The notes beneath the pieces are model-generated. The model was not told the origin of the DNA. It did no database searches and saw only the letters and a list, made by a program, of their open reading frames with translations. From a virus, in the IMG/VR virus record IMGVR_UViG_3300043787_000193, positions 1 through 64,000 of that record: 64,000 bases of DNA; one strand, 5' to 3'. The first letter of the stretch is position 1. Each line of letters starts with the position of its first letter. Positions 57,007-63,799 of the stretch are shown here, piece after piece. A program made the translations under genes and the position numbers.

Positions 57007-57157
57007 GGAGTCGATGCAGCGGATGATCTTTCGGAACGTGCGAGGGAAGCTTCGAGAAATCGGTGGAAGCTTCCCACTCTTTCAGCTTCTCCGGGCCGCC
57101 GATCTTTTCCGGGTGCGCCTCAAGAAAGTGTTGCTGGGCTGTCGATTCGAAGGGCAT
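56969..57157 (-). CDS. 62-residue protein with DHPLHRLRAKPKG tail
   Basis: ATG 57157. An amphipathic N-terminal region (AQQHFLEAHPEKIGGPEKLK) is followed by SKLPSHVPKDHPLHRLRAKP and a short tail. The end shares the KDHPL..LRAKP motif with the proteins at 54084 and 59094. It is probably a small virion or assembly factor, and is separated from its likely operon partner at 59094 by the IS element. Confidence 0.6.
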   Translation of the reverse strand: MPFESTAQQHFLEAHPEKIGGPEKLKEWEASTDFSKLPSHVPKDHPLHRLRAKPKGYPTGTR

Positions 57158-57260
57158 TGTTCTTGGCGCAAGTGTGTTCTTCGGGCTCCGTCCACTCGCG
57201 ACGCTTGTCTCTCTCGCACGCGCTGCACCGAGACAACTGCGGCGGTTCTTCCACTTTCAT
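57120..57260 (-). CDS. 46-residue Cys/His zinc microprotein
   Basis: Reads ATG 57260 to TGA 57122-57120. The product MKVEEPPQLSRCSACERDKR..., EEHTCAKNNA has CxxC and HxC-type ligands, enough for one zinc site. It overlaps the start of the DHPL gene by 38 bases in another frame and has a weak ribosome site, so it is a candidate rather than a firm gene. Confidence 0.4.
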   Translation of the reverse strand: MKVEEPPQLSRCSACERDKRREWTEPEEHTCAKNNALRIDSPATLS

Positions 57261-57367
57261 GATTATTCACTTGACAAGTTTTCTCCCACATGGGCAACCG
57301 CGAGGACCAAAGTTCCCTTTACGGGCACTTCCGCTTGGCCGCTTCAGTTCCCGGCGGGCCATAGCCT

Positions 57368-57375
57368 CAAAATAT
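57368..57375. repeat. Target-site duplication (CAAAATAT), left
   Basis: The eight bases immediately left of the insertion sequence are repeated exactly at 59061-59068, the expected 8-bp duplication of IS1595-family insertion. Confidence 0.9.
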
Positions 57376-57514
57376 GGGAATTATATAGATGACTCGCTCC
57401 TTCGACGCTTCGCATATTGATTCCTTCGCTTCCGGCGCTTGGCCGCTTTGGTCTTTGGTTTCGGACGATAGGACAGCACGCGGTCTGCGATGCGGTCTAG
57501 TTCTGGGGGAGTTT

Positions 57515-58441
57515 TCATGCTGTCAGTTCCTTGTAGGTGAGATGCTTTCCAACTACCGCAACTACGAACGAGTCCAGCCGCTCCAAGGTGTGACGGCTCA
57601 CGTTGCCGACATTCAGGCGGAACGTGAACTCGTCCACATAGCGATGAAGGTGCTTCTTGGAAACCTGATGGTAAACGCCATACACTCCGCGCTTGAGCAC
57701 TGCCCAGACGGATTCGATGCTGTTCGTGCTGACTCCGTTCTCGGAGTAGTTTCCAGCCGTGTGATTGATGGACTCGTGACGAAAGAACAGACCGTCAAGG
57801 CCGATATATCCGGTCGCCTCATCCGTAAAGATCGTAGAGCCTACTTCGACATTCGCATGGACGGCCGATTGCAGCGCAGCCATGTCAGTTGCTTCGATAG
57901 GCATTGCTACGGTGCGTCCACCGCGCTCCCTGAGTCCTACGACAGCCGTCTTGCCGACGCTGCCACGTCCAGCTCGGAGCTTCTTGTGCTCGTGCTTGTT
58001 GCGCTCCTTTCCGCCAATGAAGCATTCGTCTACTTCGACAATGCCGCGCAACTTGTTAAGGTCATCGCCAGAGCCGCACGCTTCGCGCAAACGTTGGAGC
58101 ATGAACCATGCCGACTTCTGGGTTACGCCGATCTCCTTTGCCAGTTGCAGGCTGGAGATGCCCTTGCGTGCGGTTACGAGCAGGTACATGGCATAGAGCC
58201 ACTTGTGCAGGGGAATGTGGCTGCGCTCGAAGATCGTGCCTGTACGGATCGTGAAATCGAGGGAACAGGCATTGCAGCGAAAGAAGCCAAGCTTAGGTTG
58301 TTTGCCGATGCGCTCACGGCTCTTACACTCAGGGCAGAACGCGCCGTCAGGCCAGAGCCGAGATTCCAGATAAATCCGCGCCGACTCAGGCGTCGGGAAC
58401 ATCTCGAAAAGCTGAAAGGTGCTGATTGTGCTTTTGCTCAT
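57515..58441 (-). CDS. IS1595-family (ISXO2-like) transposase
   Basis: 308 residues. An N-terminal zinc ribbon (CPECKSRERIGKQ ... FFRCNAC) is followed by an HTH (SSLQLAKEIGVTQKSAWFML) and a DDE/DDN-type core: VEVDECFIGG, FTDEATGYIG and STNSIESVWAVLKR, the last carrying the N/E and K residues typical of this family. The length is normal and there are no internal stops. ATG 58441 immediately follows the passenger gene's stop. It appears intact and could be active. Confidence 0.9.
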   Translation of the reverse strand: MSKSTISTFQLFEMFPTPESARIYLESRLWPDGAFCPECKSRERIGKQPKLGFFRCNACSLDFTIRTGTIFERSHIPLHKWLYAMYLLVTARKGISSLQLAKEIGVTQKSAWFMLQRLREACGSGDDLNKLRGIVEVDECFIGGKERNKHEHKKLRAGRGSVGKTAVVGLRERGGRTVAMPIEATDMAALQSAVHANVEVGSTIFTDEATGYIGLDGLFFRHESINHTAGNYSENGVSTNSIESVWAVLKRGVYGVYHQVSKKHLHRYVDEFTFRLNVGNVSRHTLERLDSFVVAVVGKHLTYKELTA

Positions 58442-58960
58442 TTAGCGACCTTCCCGGCGAAGTTGCTCAAAGAACTCATCCGAAGGCATCTTGAGTTCGG
58501 GATTAACCTCGCGCAATTCATGGGAACCCATAACGATCAACTGGTAGGTAGCAAGCGCCTGTTTTACGACCTTCGCTGGGCGGAGTTCTTGTTTCTTCGA
58601 GATTTCGGCAATGACCGATTTTTCGTTCTCGGTGAACTCAAGCCCCATGTCATCCGCAGCGGTTGGCTGTGCCAGATGGGTACGAATCCAATCTTGATTA
58701 CCGAAATAGATATTCAGCGCCCCCGTCTTACGGTCAAGCTCAAATACGTGTTTTTCGCACCAGAAAATGAAGCCATTAGTGGAGAGCGCTGCTCCGCACT
58801 TAGGGCAACTAATAGTCAGCGCGTGCTCAAGTTGCTGAATGCAGGTTGCGCGATACGCACCTTCCGCGTCAGGAAGTCTACGAAGGCATTGCAGAGCATC
58901 TTTTGCGGCCTCATAAAGAGAAGGCCACGCGGCAGAGTCCGGTGTGTCGGTCAAAGTCAT
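58442..58960 (-). CDS. IS passenger protein with zinc ribbon
   Basis: 172 residues from ATG 58960 (GGAGG upstream). The centre has CPKCGAALSTNGFIFWCEKH, a CxxC...C-x2-H zinc site. The C-terminal half (SVIAEISKKQELRPAKVVKQ...MPSDEFFEQLRREGR) is helical and may be a DNA-binding ribbon-helix-helix-like segment. It lies inside the IS, upstream of and coupled to the transposase, so it may regulate or assist transposition. Passenger genes are known for IS1595 elements, but this one is not recognised. Confidence 0.65.
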   Translation of the reverse strand: MTLTDTPDSAAWPSLYEAAKDALQCLRRLPDAEGAYRATCIQQLEHALTISCPKCGAALSTNGFIFWCEKHVFELDRKTGALNIYFGNQDWIRTHLAQPTAADDMGLEFTENEKSVIAEISKKQELRPAKVVKQALATYQLIVMGSHELREVNPELKMPSDEFFEQLRREGR

Positions 58961-58978
58961 AACGTCCTCCATGCCGCT

Positions 58979-59007
58979 ATAGTAGATAACTCGCTGCCCT
59001 CTGTCAA
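58979..59007 (-). promoter_or_regulatory. Consensus promoter of the IS genes
   Basis: On the minus strand TTGACA (59007-59002) is separated by 17 bases from TACTAT (58984-58979), followed by the ribosome site GGAGG and ATG 58960. A very good sigma-70-type promoter, located just inside the right end of the element. Confidence 0.75.
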
Positions 59008-59060
59008 GAACTTTAGTCGCTTTGTTCTGAAAGGGTTAGCGACTCATGTATATAATTACC

Positions 59061-59068
59061 CAAAATAT
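59061..59068. repeat. Target-site duplication (CAAAATAT), right
   Basis: The right-hand copy of the 8-bp duplication created by insertion of the IS1595-family element. Confidence 0.9.
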
Positions 59069-59093
59069 CTAGGGTCACGGTGTGAGACGAATG

Positions 59094-59471
59094 TCACAGC
59101 CCCATCCCTCGCGGCTTCGCTCTTAACTGCTGCAGCGGATGATCTTTCGCCAGGTCTTGCTGATTGCCGCCGGTGTCGTTCTGTGCCCCGGCTTGCTCCG
59201 AACCGTATTTGCAGTTGCCGCAGGAGAACGTGTCGGTCTGTTCGTCCTCGGGCTCGAATTCGTTGCAGCAGCCGCGATCGAGCGAGACTCCGCCCTCTAC
59301 GTCGACCTTCGAGCAGTCGCCGTCCTTCGTCGCGCCCTGAAGCTCCATATAGCCAGCCTGGGCTTCAGGGATTTTGTTTTGGTCGGGAGAGACCCCGGAC
59401 GGACCCGCACTTTGGGGTGTGGCCGTGGGAGCGGCAGGGCCGCCCGAGGTCAAGTCGTCAGACATTGCCAT
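59094..59471 (-). CDS. 125-residue Cys-rich virion-type protein with DHPL tail
   Basis: ATG 59471 (an alternative start lies six bases on, MSDDLTS...). The centre holds CSKVDVEGGVSLDRGCCNEF and FSCGNCKYG, five cysteines in a pattern resembling small Fe-S or zinc proteins found near phage head genes. A disordered Pro/Ala/Gly N-terminus precedes it, and AKDHPLQQLRAKPRG at the C-terminus matches the tails of the proteins at 56969 and 54084. The role is unknown; metal binding is likely. Confidence 0.6.
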   Translation of the reverse strand: MAMSDDLTSGGPAAPTATPQSAGPSGVSPDQNKIPEAQAGYMELQGATKDGDCSKVDVEGGVSLDRGCCNEFEPEDEQTDTFSCGNCKYGSEQAGAQNDTGGNQQDLAKDHPLQQLRAKPRGMGL

Positions 59472-59484
59472 CGGAGGCCGCCTT

Positions 59485-61143
59485 TTAGTTGATCTGGCTG
59501 ATGGTTAGCTTTGCGAGCGTGGGGCCAGTGGTTTCCGCCGAGGAGGTCTGCGAAAACACGATGTAGAGTAAATCCTGGTCCTGAACGTCCGCGGTGATGG
59601 CGCCAGTATCCTGCTCGGGGGCGACGATGGCCAGCGTGGTGCCGGCTTCGAGGCCGTCGACCAGGAATCCCCCGGGCTGAATCGTGCCCGTGGTTCCCGT
59701 GGTCTGGGTCTGCAAGGTGCAGGTGAAGTCGACTGAATACGCCGCCGTGGTGGTGGTGTGAACTTCGAGCAGCGTGCAAAGCGCCTTCGGGGTTCCCGTG
59801 GAGAAGTCGGTGACATCCCCGATTTCGACCAGCACTTCCGGAGCGGTGCCGCCGGTGGTGGGAGTGTAGTTGAACCGGCCGCGAAGCTCGATGTCCTTCG
59901 GCACATAGTTCAGATAGCCGGTGGGCAGCACGACTGTCCCGAGTACTCCAAGCTGTCCCGCCGTCAGCGCCGGGACCGCGTTAAACGGCCCGTACTCCGT
60001 CTGGAATCCCAGATAGGGGGTTCGCGAGGGAACGTAGCCAAAAGCGGTGTGATTCTGAATGTTGGGGTTGTAGACGTTCGCCAAACCGCCTGCCACGGGG
60101 TAGAGCGCGAAGGTGGTCAGGGGTTTCGGAATGAAAGCGTTCGATCCCGTCTGTCCATAGGCCGTGTTGGTGAGAGCGCAGGCCGGGGTGACGGTCTCAA
60201 TCGTGGTCAGCGTGCAGTACGCCGAGGTCATCGGAAACCAGTAAGCTGTGGCGTAAGAGAGTCCAACTCCTGCGATCCAGCCGACTTGCCCGGTGGCGGC
60301 CGCCGGCGCGTTGAAGAAAATATCCAAGGCGCCTGCTGAGGTGTAGTGCGCCGTAGCGGAAGCCTGGCTCACGCCCCCGAGCACGTCGACATAGGCCACC
60401 CAGACATACTGCGCGGCGTTGGTGAAGCCGCCGGAAGCGACCGCGATGGTCGAATCGCAAACCGTGGTCGCGAGAAGCGGTGTCGGGCAGGTGGCAACTG
60501 CGGTTCGCGTGGCCGGAGCTCCGGTCGAAGTCGTGGCGGCGCCCGTCGGCTGCGGATTCCAGTACTGCAAATAGGGCGCGCGCAAGTCGACGATCTGCAC
60601 CGTCGGGTAGACCTGGGCGGCGGTAAGCTGCGCGTTGGTAATTCCCGAGGTCGAATCGATCACCACGTCGCCGATGCCTTTGGCGATGGCGTAGTTGATT
60701 GCGGCTTCGAGTCCGCCGTCGTTCGAACTCACGCTGAAACCCGGATTTAGATGAGAGTTCGCGAAGGTGGCGGTAAAGGTGCAGTTGTAGGCGCTCACGG
60801 TCGAGGGGCCGGTGACCTGCGTCGGAGATGTCACGGAGGTGGGGGTGACCGCCTCCGAGTTGGCGCCGTCGGTGATGTAGAGCGGTTCGTTCACCGCAAT
60901 GGGATAAAACAGTTCGTAGCTGGTGCCGACTTTGATGTAGCAGCCGTTGAGCGTCACGGTCTGCGCGCCGGACGAGATGCCGGTTTGCGACTGGAACGCC
61001 CACTTGCCGAATTCCGAAGCCATCACCGCGCCGGCGGAGTTGGCGGCGAACTTCGGATTCGCGAAGGCCTGGCCGAAAGCCGCGCCAGTCAGGGCAATCG
61101 CGAGCAAAAGGGTTGTAACGACAGCAGTTTTCACGGACTTCAT
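59485..61143 (-). CDS. Secreted-type structural or fibre protein
   Basis: 552 residues. ATG 61143 follows GGAGGAACAC and begins a clear Sec signal peptide (MKSVKTAVVTTLLLAIALTG, AAFGQA). The body is Ser/Thr/Ala/Gly-rich beta with repeated aromatic strands (PYLQYWNPQPTG, NAAQYVWVAYVDVLGGVSQA) and a C-terminal jelly-roll-like part. It is near the head of the structural operon, before the 125-residue protein. A fibre, baseplate or capsid-surface protein is likely. Confidence 0.6.
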   Translation of the reverse strand: MKSVKTAVVTTLLLAIALTGAAFGQAFANPKFAANSAGAVMASEFGKWAFQSQTGISSGAQTVTLNGCYIKVGTSYELFYPIAVNEPLYITDGANSEAVTPTSVTSPTQVTGPSTVSAYNCTFTATFANSHLNPGFSVSSNDGGLEAAINYAIAKGIGDVVIDSTSGITNAQLTAAQVYPTVQIVDLRAPYLQYWNPQPTGAATTSTGAPATRTAVATCPTPLLATTVCDSTIAVASGGFTNAAQYVWVAYVDVLGGVSQASATAHYTSAGALDIFFNAPAAATGQVGWIAGVGLSYATAYWFPMTSAYCTLTTIETVTPACALTNTAYGQTGSNAFIPKPLTTFALYPVAGGLANVYNPNIQNHTAFGYVPSRTPYLGFQTEYGPFNAVPALTAGQLGVLGTVVLPTGYLNYVPKDIELRGRFNYTPTTGGTAPEVLVEIGDVTDFSTGTPKALCTLLEVHTTTTAAYSVDFTCTLQTQTTGTTGTIQPGGFLVDGLEAGTTLAIVAPEQDTGAITADVQDQDLLYIVFSQTSSAETTGPTLAKLTISQIN

Positions 61144-61198
61144 TGTGTTCCTCCGATGGAATTGAAAGCGAAAATCACAACCAAAAACCAACCGAAAC

Positions 61199-61294
61199 TC
61201 AACCGCGGGAAGCGGTGATGACCGAGGCCACGAGCAGCGTGGCGGCGAAGAAGAAGACCGCCCAGCGCGGGTTCTCGTGGAAGAAGCGGATCAA
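61199..61294 (-). CDS. 31-residue single-span membrane microprotein
   Basis: Reads TTG 61294-61292 to TGA 61201-61199, with the TTGA overlap on the upstream stop seen at other gene junctions here. The product (MIRFFHENPRWAVFFFAATL, LVASVITASRG) has one strong transmembrane segment. Coupling and composition make it a plausible real microprotein, perhaps a lysis or capsid-assembly factor. Confidence 0.45.
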   Translation of the reverse strand: MIRFFHENPRWAVFFFAATLLVASVITASRG

Positions 61295-61671
61295 GCAAGA
61301 AGTGTGTAGCCGTCTTCGAAGGCTTTCGCCGGCGAGAACGATTTATAGCCGTCGTCGTAGACCACGAAGTAGCCGCCGACTTCAGGACGGTGTTTCTCCA
61401 TGAAATCACCGTCCACTTGGAAAGGCGCGTAGCCTTCATCGGCGGGGGTGATTGTCGCGCCGCGTTTCAGGCCGGCCGCGCCGCACGTTCGTTCCCAGGT
61501 GCAGCGTTCACAGTTTCCGCAAGCCGTGCCGAGCGTGAAGGAACCCCTACACGTCGCTCCGGACCAGACCGGTAATTTCTCTGGCTCAATCTTCGCGATC
61601 TTCAGCGCCCAAACTTTCTTGTGACACTGGTATCGCGGCATCTCGCGTCCGGCTTGTGCTTGTGTGCTCAT
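61291..61671 (-). CDS. 126-residue conserved-type phage protein
   Basis: ATG 61671 after AGAGGGTTAAGG. The start MSTQAQAGREMPRYQCHKKV leads into a Cys pair CGNCERC near the middle and an end with GGYFVVYDDGYKSFSPAKAF, a combination common in small phage head-cluster proteins of unknown function. The cysteines may bind metal. It is the first gene after the promoter candidate at 61711, hence the head of the structural operon. Confidence 0.65.
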   Translation of the reverse strand: MSTQAQAGREMPRYQCHKKVWALKIAKIEPEKLPVWSGATCRGSFTLGTACGNCERCTWERTCGAAGLKRGATITPADEGYAPFQVDGDFMEKHRPEVGGYFVVYDDGYKSFSPAKAFEDGYTLLA

Positions 61672-61710
61672 CCTTAACCCTCTCGCGGCCAGTAGAATCA
61701 ATCACTTACG

Positions 61711-61751
61711 CAGGCTTTAGGTATAACTAAAGCCTGAAAAGCTGTTTCCAA
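61711..61751 (-). promoter_or_regulatory. Promoter candidate with -10 inside a 10-bp palindrome
   Basis: CAGGCTTTAG (61711-61720) and CTAAAGCCTG (61727-61736) form a perfect palindrome whose central six bases read TTATAC on the minus strand, a -10-like hexamer. TTGGAA, a fair -35, lies 19 bases upstream (61751-61746). A repressor binding the palindrome would cover the -10. It precedes the long structural operon, so it may be the late promoter. Confidence 0.55.
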
Positions 61752-61770
61752 TCCCCTGTAAGTTGTTGAT

Positions 61771-61821
61771 GTTTCCTTTCGACCGTAAGGAAACGGGCCG
61801 CTGGGCGTTTGTTTCCTTTCG
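61771..61821. repeat. Repeats beside the recombinase (crossover-site candidate)
   Basis: GTTTCCTTTCG occurs at 61771-61781 and 61811-61821, and its inverted partner AAGGAAAC at 61787-61794 makes an 8-bp hairpin with the first copy. The cluster lies just after the 3' end of the serine recombinase gene. Its spacing recalls recombinase-binding subsites, but it could also serve transcription control. Confidence 0.4.
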
Positions 61822-61842
61822 CATGGGTTGGGAACATCGAAA

Positions 61843-62478
61843 TCACCCTCGGGTGAGCCTCACAATGATGCAGGCGACTGCAGCGAGGCCGGCGAGGGCT
61901 CGCGCCCCGATCCCCTGGCGCCATCGCGTCGTCCGGCTGGGTCCCTTCGCTGGATCGATCTTGCGTCCGGGGATATGGCCTTCTGTGCGGGCCTTCTTGA
62001 GCCCGTCCTTGGTGCGCTCTGCGATCACGTTACGTTCGAACTCGGCAAACGTCGCGAGGATCCCAAAGAGGAGTTTCCCCATGGGTGTGGTGAGATCGAA
62101 GCCATCCTTGACGCTGATGAATTCCACTTTCGCGGCGAGAAGCTTTCCTACGGCAACGTGGAGATGTTGCACGGAGCGGCCGAAGCGATCGAGGCGCAGC
62201 ACAGCGACGACCTGGATGTCGCGCAGGCCCTTGGTTGCGTCTGCCATGAGCCGGTCGAGCTGGGGACGCGAGGCTTTCGTGCCGGAGACGCCGCGGTCGA
62301 CGTACTCTTCCACGATGGTGTGTTTCTGGGCAGCGCACCAGGCGCGCAGCTCGAGTAATTGAACTTCGGGATCCTGTCCGCGGAATTGATGAGGGCTGGA
62401 GGAATTGTGAGAGGAGGGGTTCTTGCCGCAGAGTTCGCACTTGTCGGTGGAGACGCGGGCGTAGAGGGCGACATTCAT
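61843..62478 (-). CDS. Serine recombinase (resolvase/invertase type)
   Basis: 211 residues. The N-terminal catalytic motif ALYARVSTD has the nucleophile Ser10. The conserved VLRLDRFGRSVQHL and GKLLFGILATFAEFERNVIA segments follow the resolvase core, then a basic hinge (EGHIPGRKIDPAKGPSRTTR). An unusual Cys pair and CELCGKNPSSH stretch is inserted right after the catalytic motif. The C-terminal HTH is short and poorly matched, so DNA binding may be altered. Likely roles are integration, DNA inversion or resolution of phage multimers. Confidence 0.8.
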   Translation of the reverse strand: MNVALYARVSTDKCELCGKNPSSHNSSSPHQFRGQDPEVQLLELRAWCAAQKHTIVEEYVDRGVSGTKASRPQLDRLMADATKGLRDIQVVAVLRLDRFGRSVQHLHVAVGKLLAAKVEFISVKDGFDLTTPMGKLLFGILATFAEFERNVIAERTKDGLKKARTEGHIPGRKIDPAKGPSRTTRWRQGIGARALAGLAAVACIIVRLTRG

Positions 62479-62564
62479 GGTCTACGAAGCAGGGGCTTCG
62501 AGCGGGGCTACTCCGGGTCCCATGCCCATAAAGCTCGGTATGCGCGTCGCGTGAGTCGTTGGAA

Positions 62565-62870
62565 TCATTTCAGCAGGGCTCTCACCCATGCCATGATCTC
62601 CGGCGCCCTCGCCAGGACCGCGGCGAAGGCCATCACGATCAGATGACGGCGGAACTGAGTCTTATCCCGCTTGCGCTGGTTGCAACCCAGCGCGTCGATG
62701 CCGCGAAGCAAAGCCTTGGGGGAGTAGTCGCCCTGATATTGGAGTGAGCGATCAATCTGGTTGTAGGTGCCCAGGCGCTTGGCGGTTTCGATGGCGGATT
62801 CCAGTTTGGGATCTCGCATGACGGGAGGGCTTAAATAAGCGTCGGTAACCAGCAGCGAGTATTCGAACAC
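62565..62870 (-). CDS. Hypothetical basic helical protein
   Basis: 101 residues from GTG 62870, or 84 from ATG 62819; neither has a clear ribosome site. The sequence is helical and basic (NQRKRDKTQFRRHLIVMAFA) with a hydrophobic C-terminal helix (VMAFAAVLARAPEIMAWVRA). It lies upstream of the recombinase gene with 86 bases between. It could be a recombination-associated small protein; no family recognised. Confidence 0.45.
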   Translation of the reverse strand: MFEYSLLVTDAYLSPPVMRDPKLESAIETAKRLGTYNQIDRSLQYQGDYSPKALLRGIDALGCNQRKRDKTQFRRHLIVMAFAAVLARAPEIMAWVRALLK

Positions 62871-62889
62871 TCCGCGAAACGTCCGGAGA

Positions 62890-63096
62890 TCATGCCGGGA
62901 TGAGTCCTTGGCCTCGAGTCCCCTCTGGTAGAAGTTCGCAATCGGAATAGTCCGGCTTCAGGTCGAGGGAAGTCACGAGTTCGCGGGCGAGCTTTTCCCG
63001 GACCCAACGGCAGGCGGGGCACTCTTCGGCACACTTGTGCCCATGGCGGTCGAGTTCATGCGCAAAGGGTGCGAGGTTGGCTCGGTTGTGCTGCAT
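62890..63096 (-). CDS. Small Cys/His zinc-binding protein
   Basis: 68 residues from ATG 63096 (a longer form from GTG 63141 is possible). The motif HGHKCAEECPACRWVREKLA carries His, Cys and CxxC ligands for zinc. The rest is acidic with a C-terminal LLPEGTRGQGLIPA tail. It overlaps the upstream gene by 41 bases in another frame, a sign that one of the two starts is wrong. Function unknown. Confidence 0.45.
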   Translation of the reverse strand: MQHNRANLAPFAHELDRHGHKCAEECPACRWVREKLARELVTSLDLKPDYSDCELLPEGTRGQGLIPA

Positions 63097-63292
63097 TTTG
63101 GTTCTGGGAGTTCTTGGCCCAGGCTTCGTCGTTACAAACACAGGGGCAGGCGTGAGTTTCGCAGTGATGATGTTGGGCCTTGAGGCAAGGTTCGCACATC
63201 TGCCGCTTCAGGCGGCGCTTCGAGGAACTGTAGCTGTGCGCTCTTCGCCAGCCCGCTACCGGCGGAACGTGGGCGAAGTCGAGGAAGTTCAC
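63056..63292 (-). CDS. Cys/His-rich small protein
   Basis: 78 residues from GTG 63292, overlapping the sigma-factor stop as GTGA. The centre CEPCLKAQHHHCETHACPCV has many potential metal ligands (CxxC, HHHC, CPC). The C-terminus is polar and unstructured. It is translationally coupled to the sigma factor, which suggests joint regulation; it might be a zinc-type anti-sigma factor (inference only). Confidence 0.55.
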   Translation of the reverse strand: MNFLDFAHVPPVAGWRRAHSYSSSKRRLKRQMCEPCLKAQHHHCETHACPCVCNDEAWAKNSQNQNAAQPSQPRTLCA

Positions 63293-63798
63293 GCGCTCAC
63301 CGCGCCACTCGCGATTTGCCGATAATGTTGCGCCAGATGCTTGCGGCTCCGGGAAAGTCTAGCTTTCACTGTGCCGACAGGTACTCCGAGTTGCTTCGCG
63401 ACATCCTGCAACGTTCGCCCGTCTTCATCAGAGATAAGAAGGCATACGGTTTCACGTTCACGGCTGCGCAGTTTTCCGATTGCTGCTCGCAACAGGGCTA
63501 GAGATTCTGCCCGTAGCAGCAATTCTTCTTGCGTGGGCCGCGAGCATCGGTATTGCTCTTCATCGCTCAACCGTTCTGATACTCTCCGCCTGAGTCGCTT
63601 CAGCGCGGCGTTGACGACGATGTGGTGAAGCCAGGTGGAGAATCGAGAACGTCCTTCAAACTGATGAAAATGCTTCAGGGCGCTCAGGAGGGCATCCTGT
63701 ACCGCGTCTTCCGCCTCAGCCTGGTTTGGCAGATAACGGCGGGCGACAGCCGTTAGGTGCTTGAAATCTTTCGGGCCGAGATTCGCGAAGGCTTCCAC
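63289..63798 (-). CDS. ECF-type RNA polymerase sigma factor
   Basis: 169 residues from GTG 63798. Region 2 spans about 8-75 with AVARRYLPNQAEAEDAVQDA and RSRFSTWLHHIVVNAALKRL; region 4 spans about 105-160 with the HTH DGRTLQDVAKQLGVPVGTVK. These are the two domains of group-4 (ECF) sigma factors, which redirect host RNA polymerase. A longer reading to 63990 includes the neighbouring gene's frame and is less likely. Phage-encoded ECF sigmas could drive late genes; it lies next to the presumed late promoter region. Confidence 0.8.
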   Translation of the reverse strand: MEAFANLGPKDFKHLTAVARRYLPNQAEAEDAVQDALLSALKHFHQFEGRSRFSTWLHHIVVNAALKRLRRRVSERLSDEEQYRCSRPTQEELLLRAESLALLRAAIGKLRSRERETVCLLISDEDGRTLQDVAKQLGVPVGTVKARLSRSRKHLAQHYRQIASGAVSA

Positions 63799-63799
63799 G

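Larger units (their letters stand above)
57376..59060 (-). mobile_element. IS1595-family insertion sequence (1685 bp) with passenger gene
   Basis: The ends are inverted repeats of 23 bases, 20 identical (left starts GGGAATTATATAG at 57376; right, read on the minus strand from 59060, GGTAATTATATAC). Both ends then read ATGA(C/G)TCGCT. The element is flanked by the direct repeat CAAAATAT. It carries a DDE transposase and a small upstream passenger gene on the minus strand, driven by its own consensus promoter. It is inserted between the small genes at 57157 and 59094 without interrupting either. Confidence 0.9.

Noticed and set aside
57389-59488. A 699-residue plus-strand frame across the insertion sequence
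   Set aside because: It is antisense to the intact transposase and passenger genes and its composition matches the complement of those genes.
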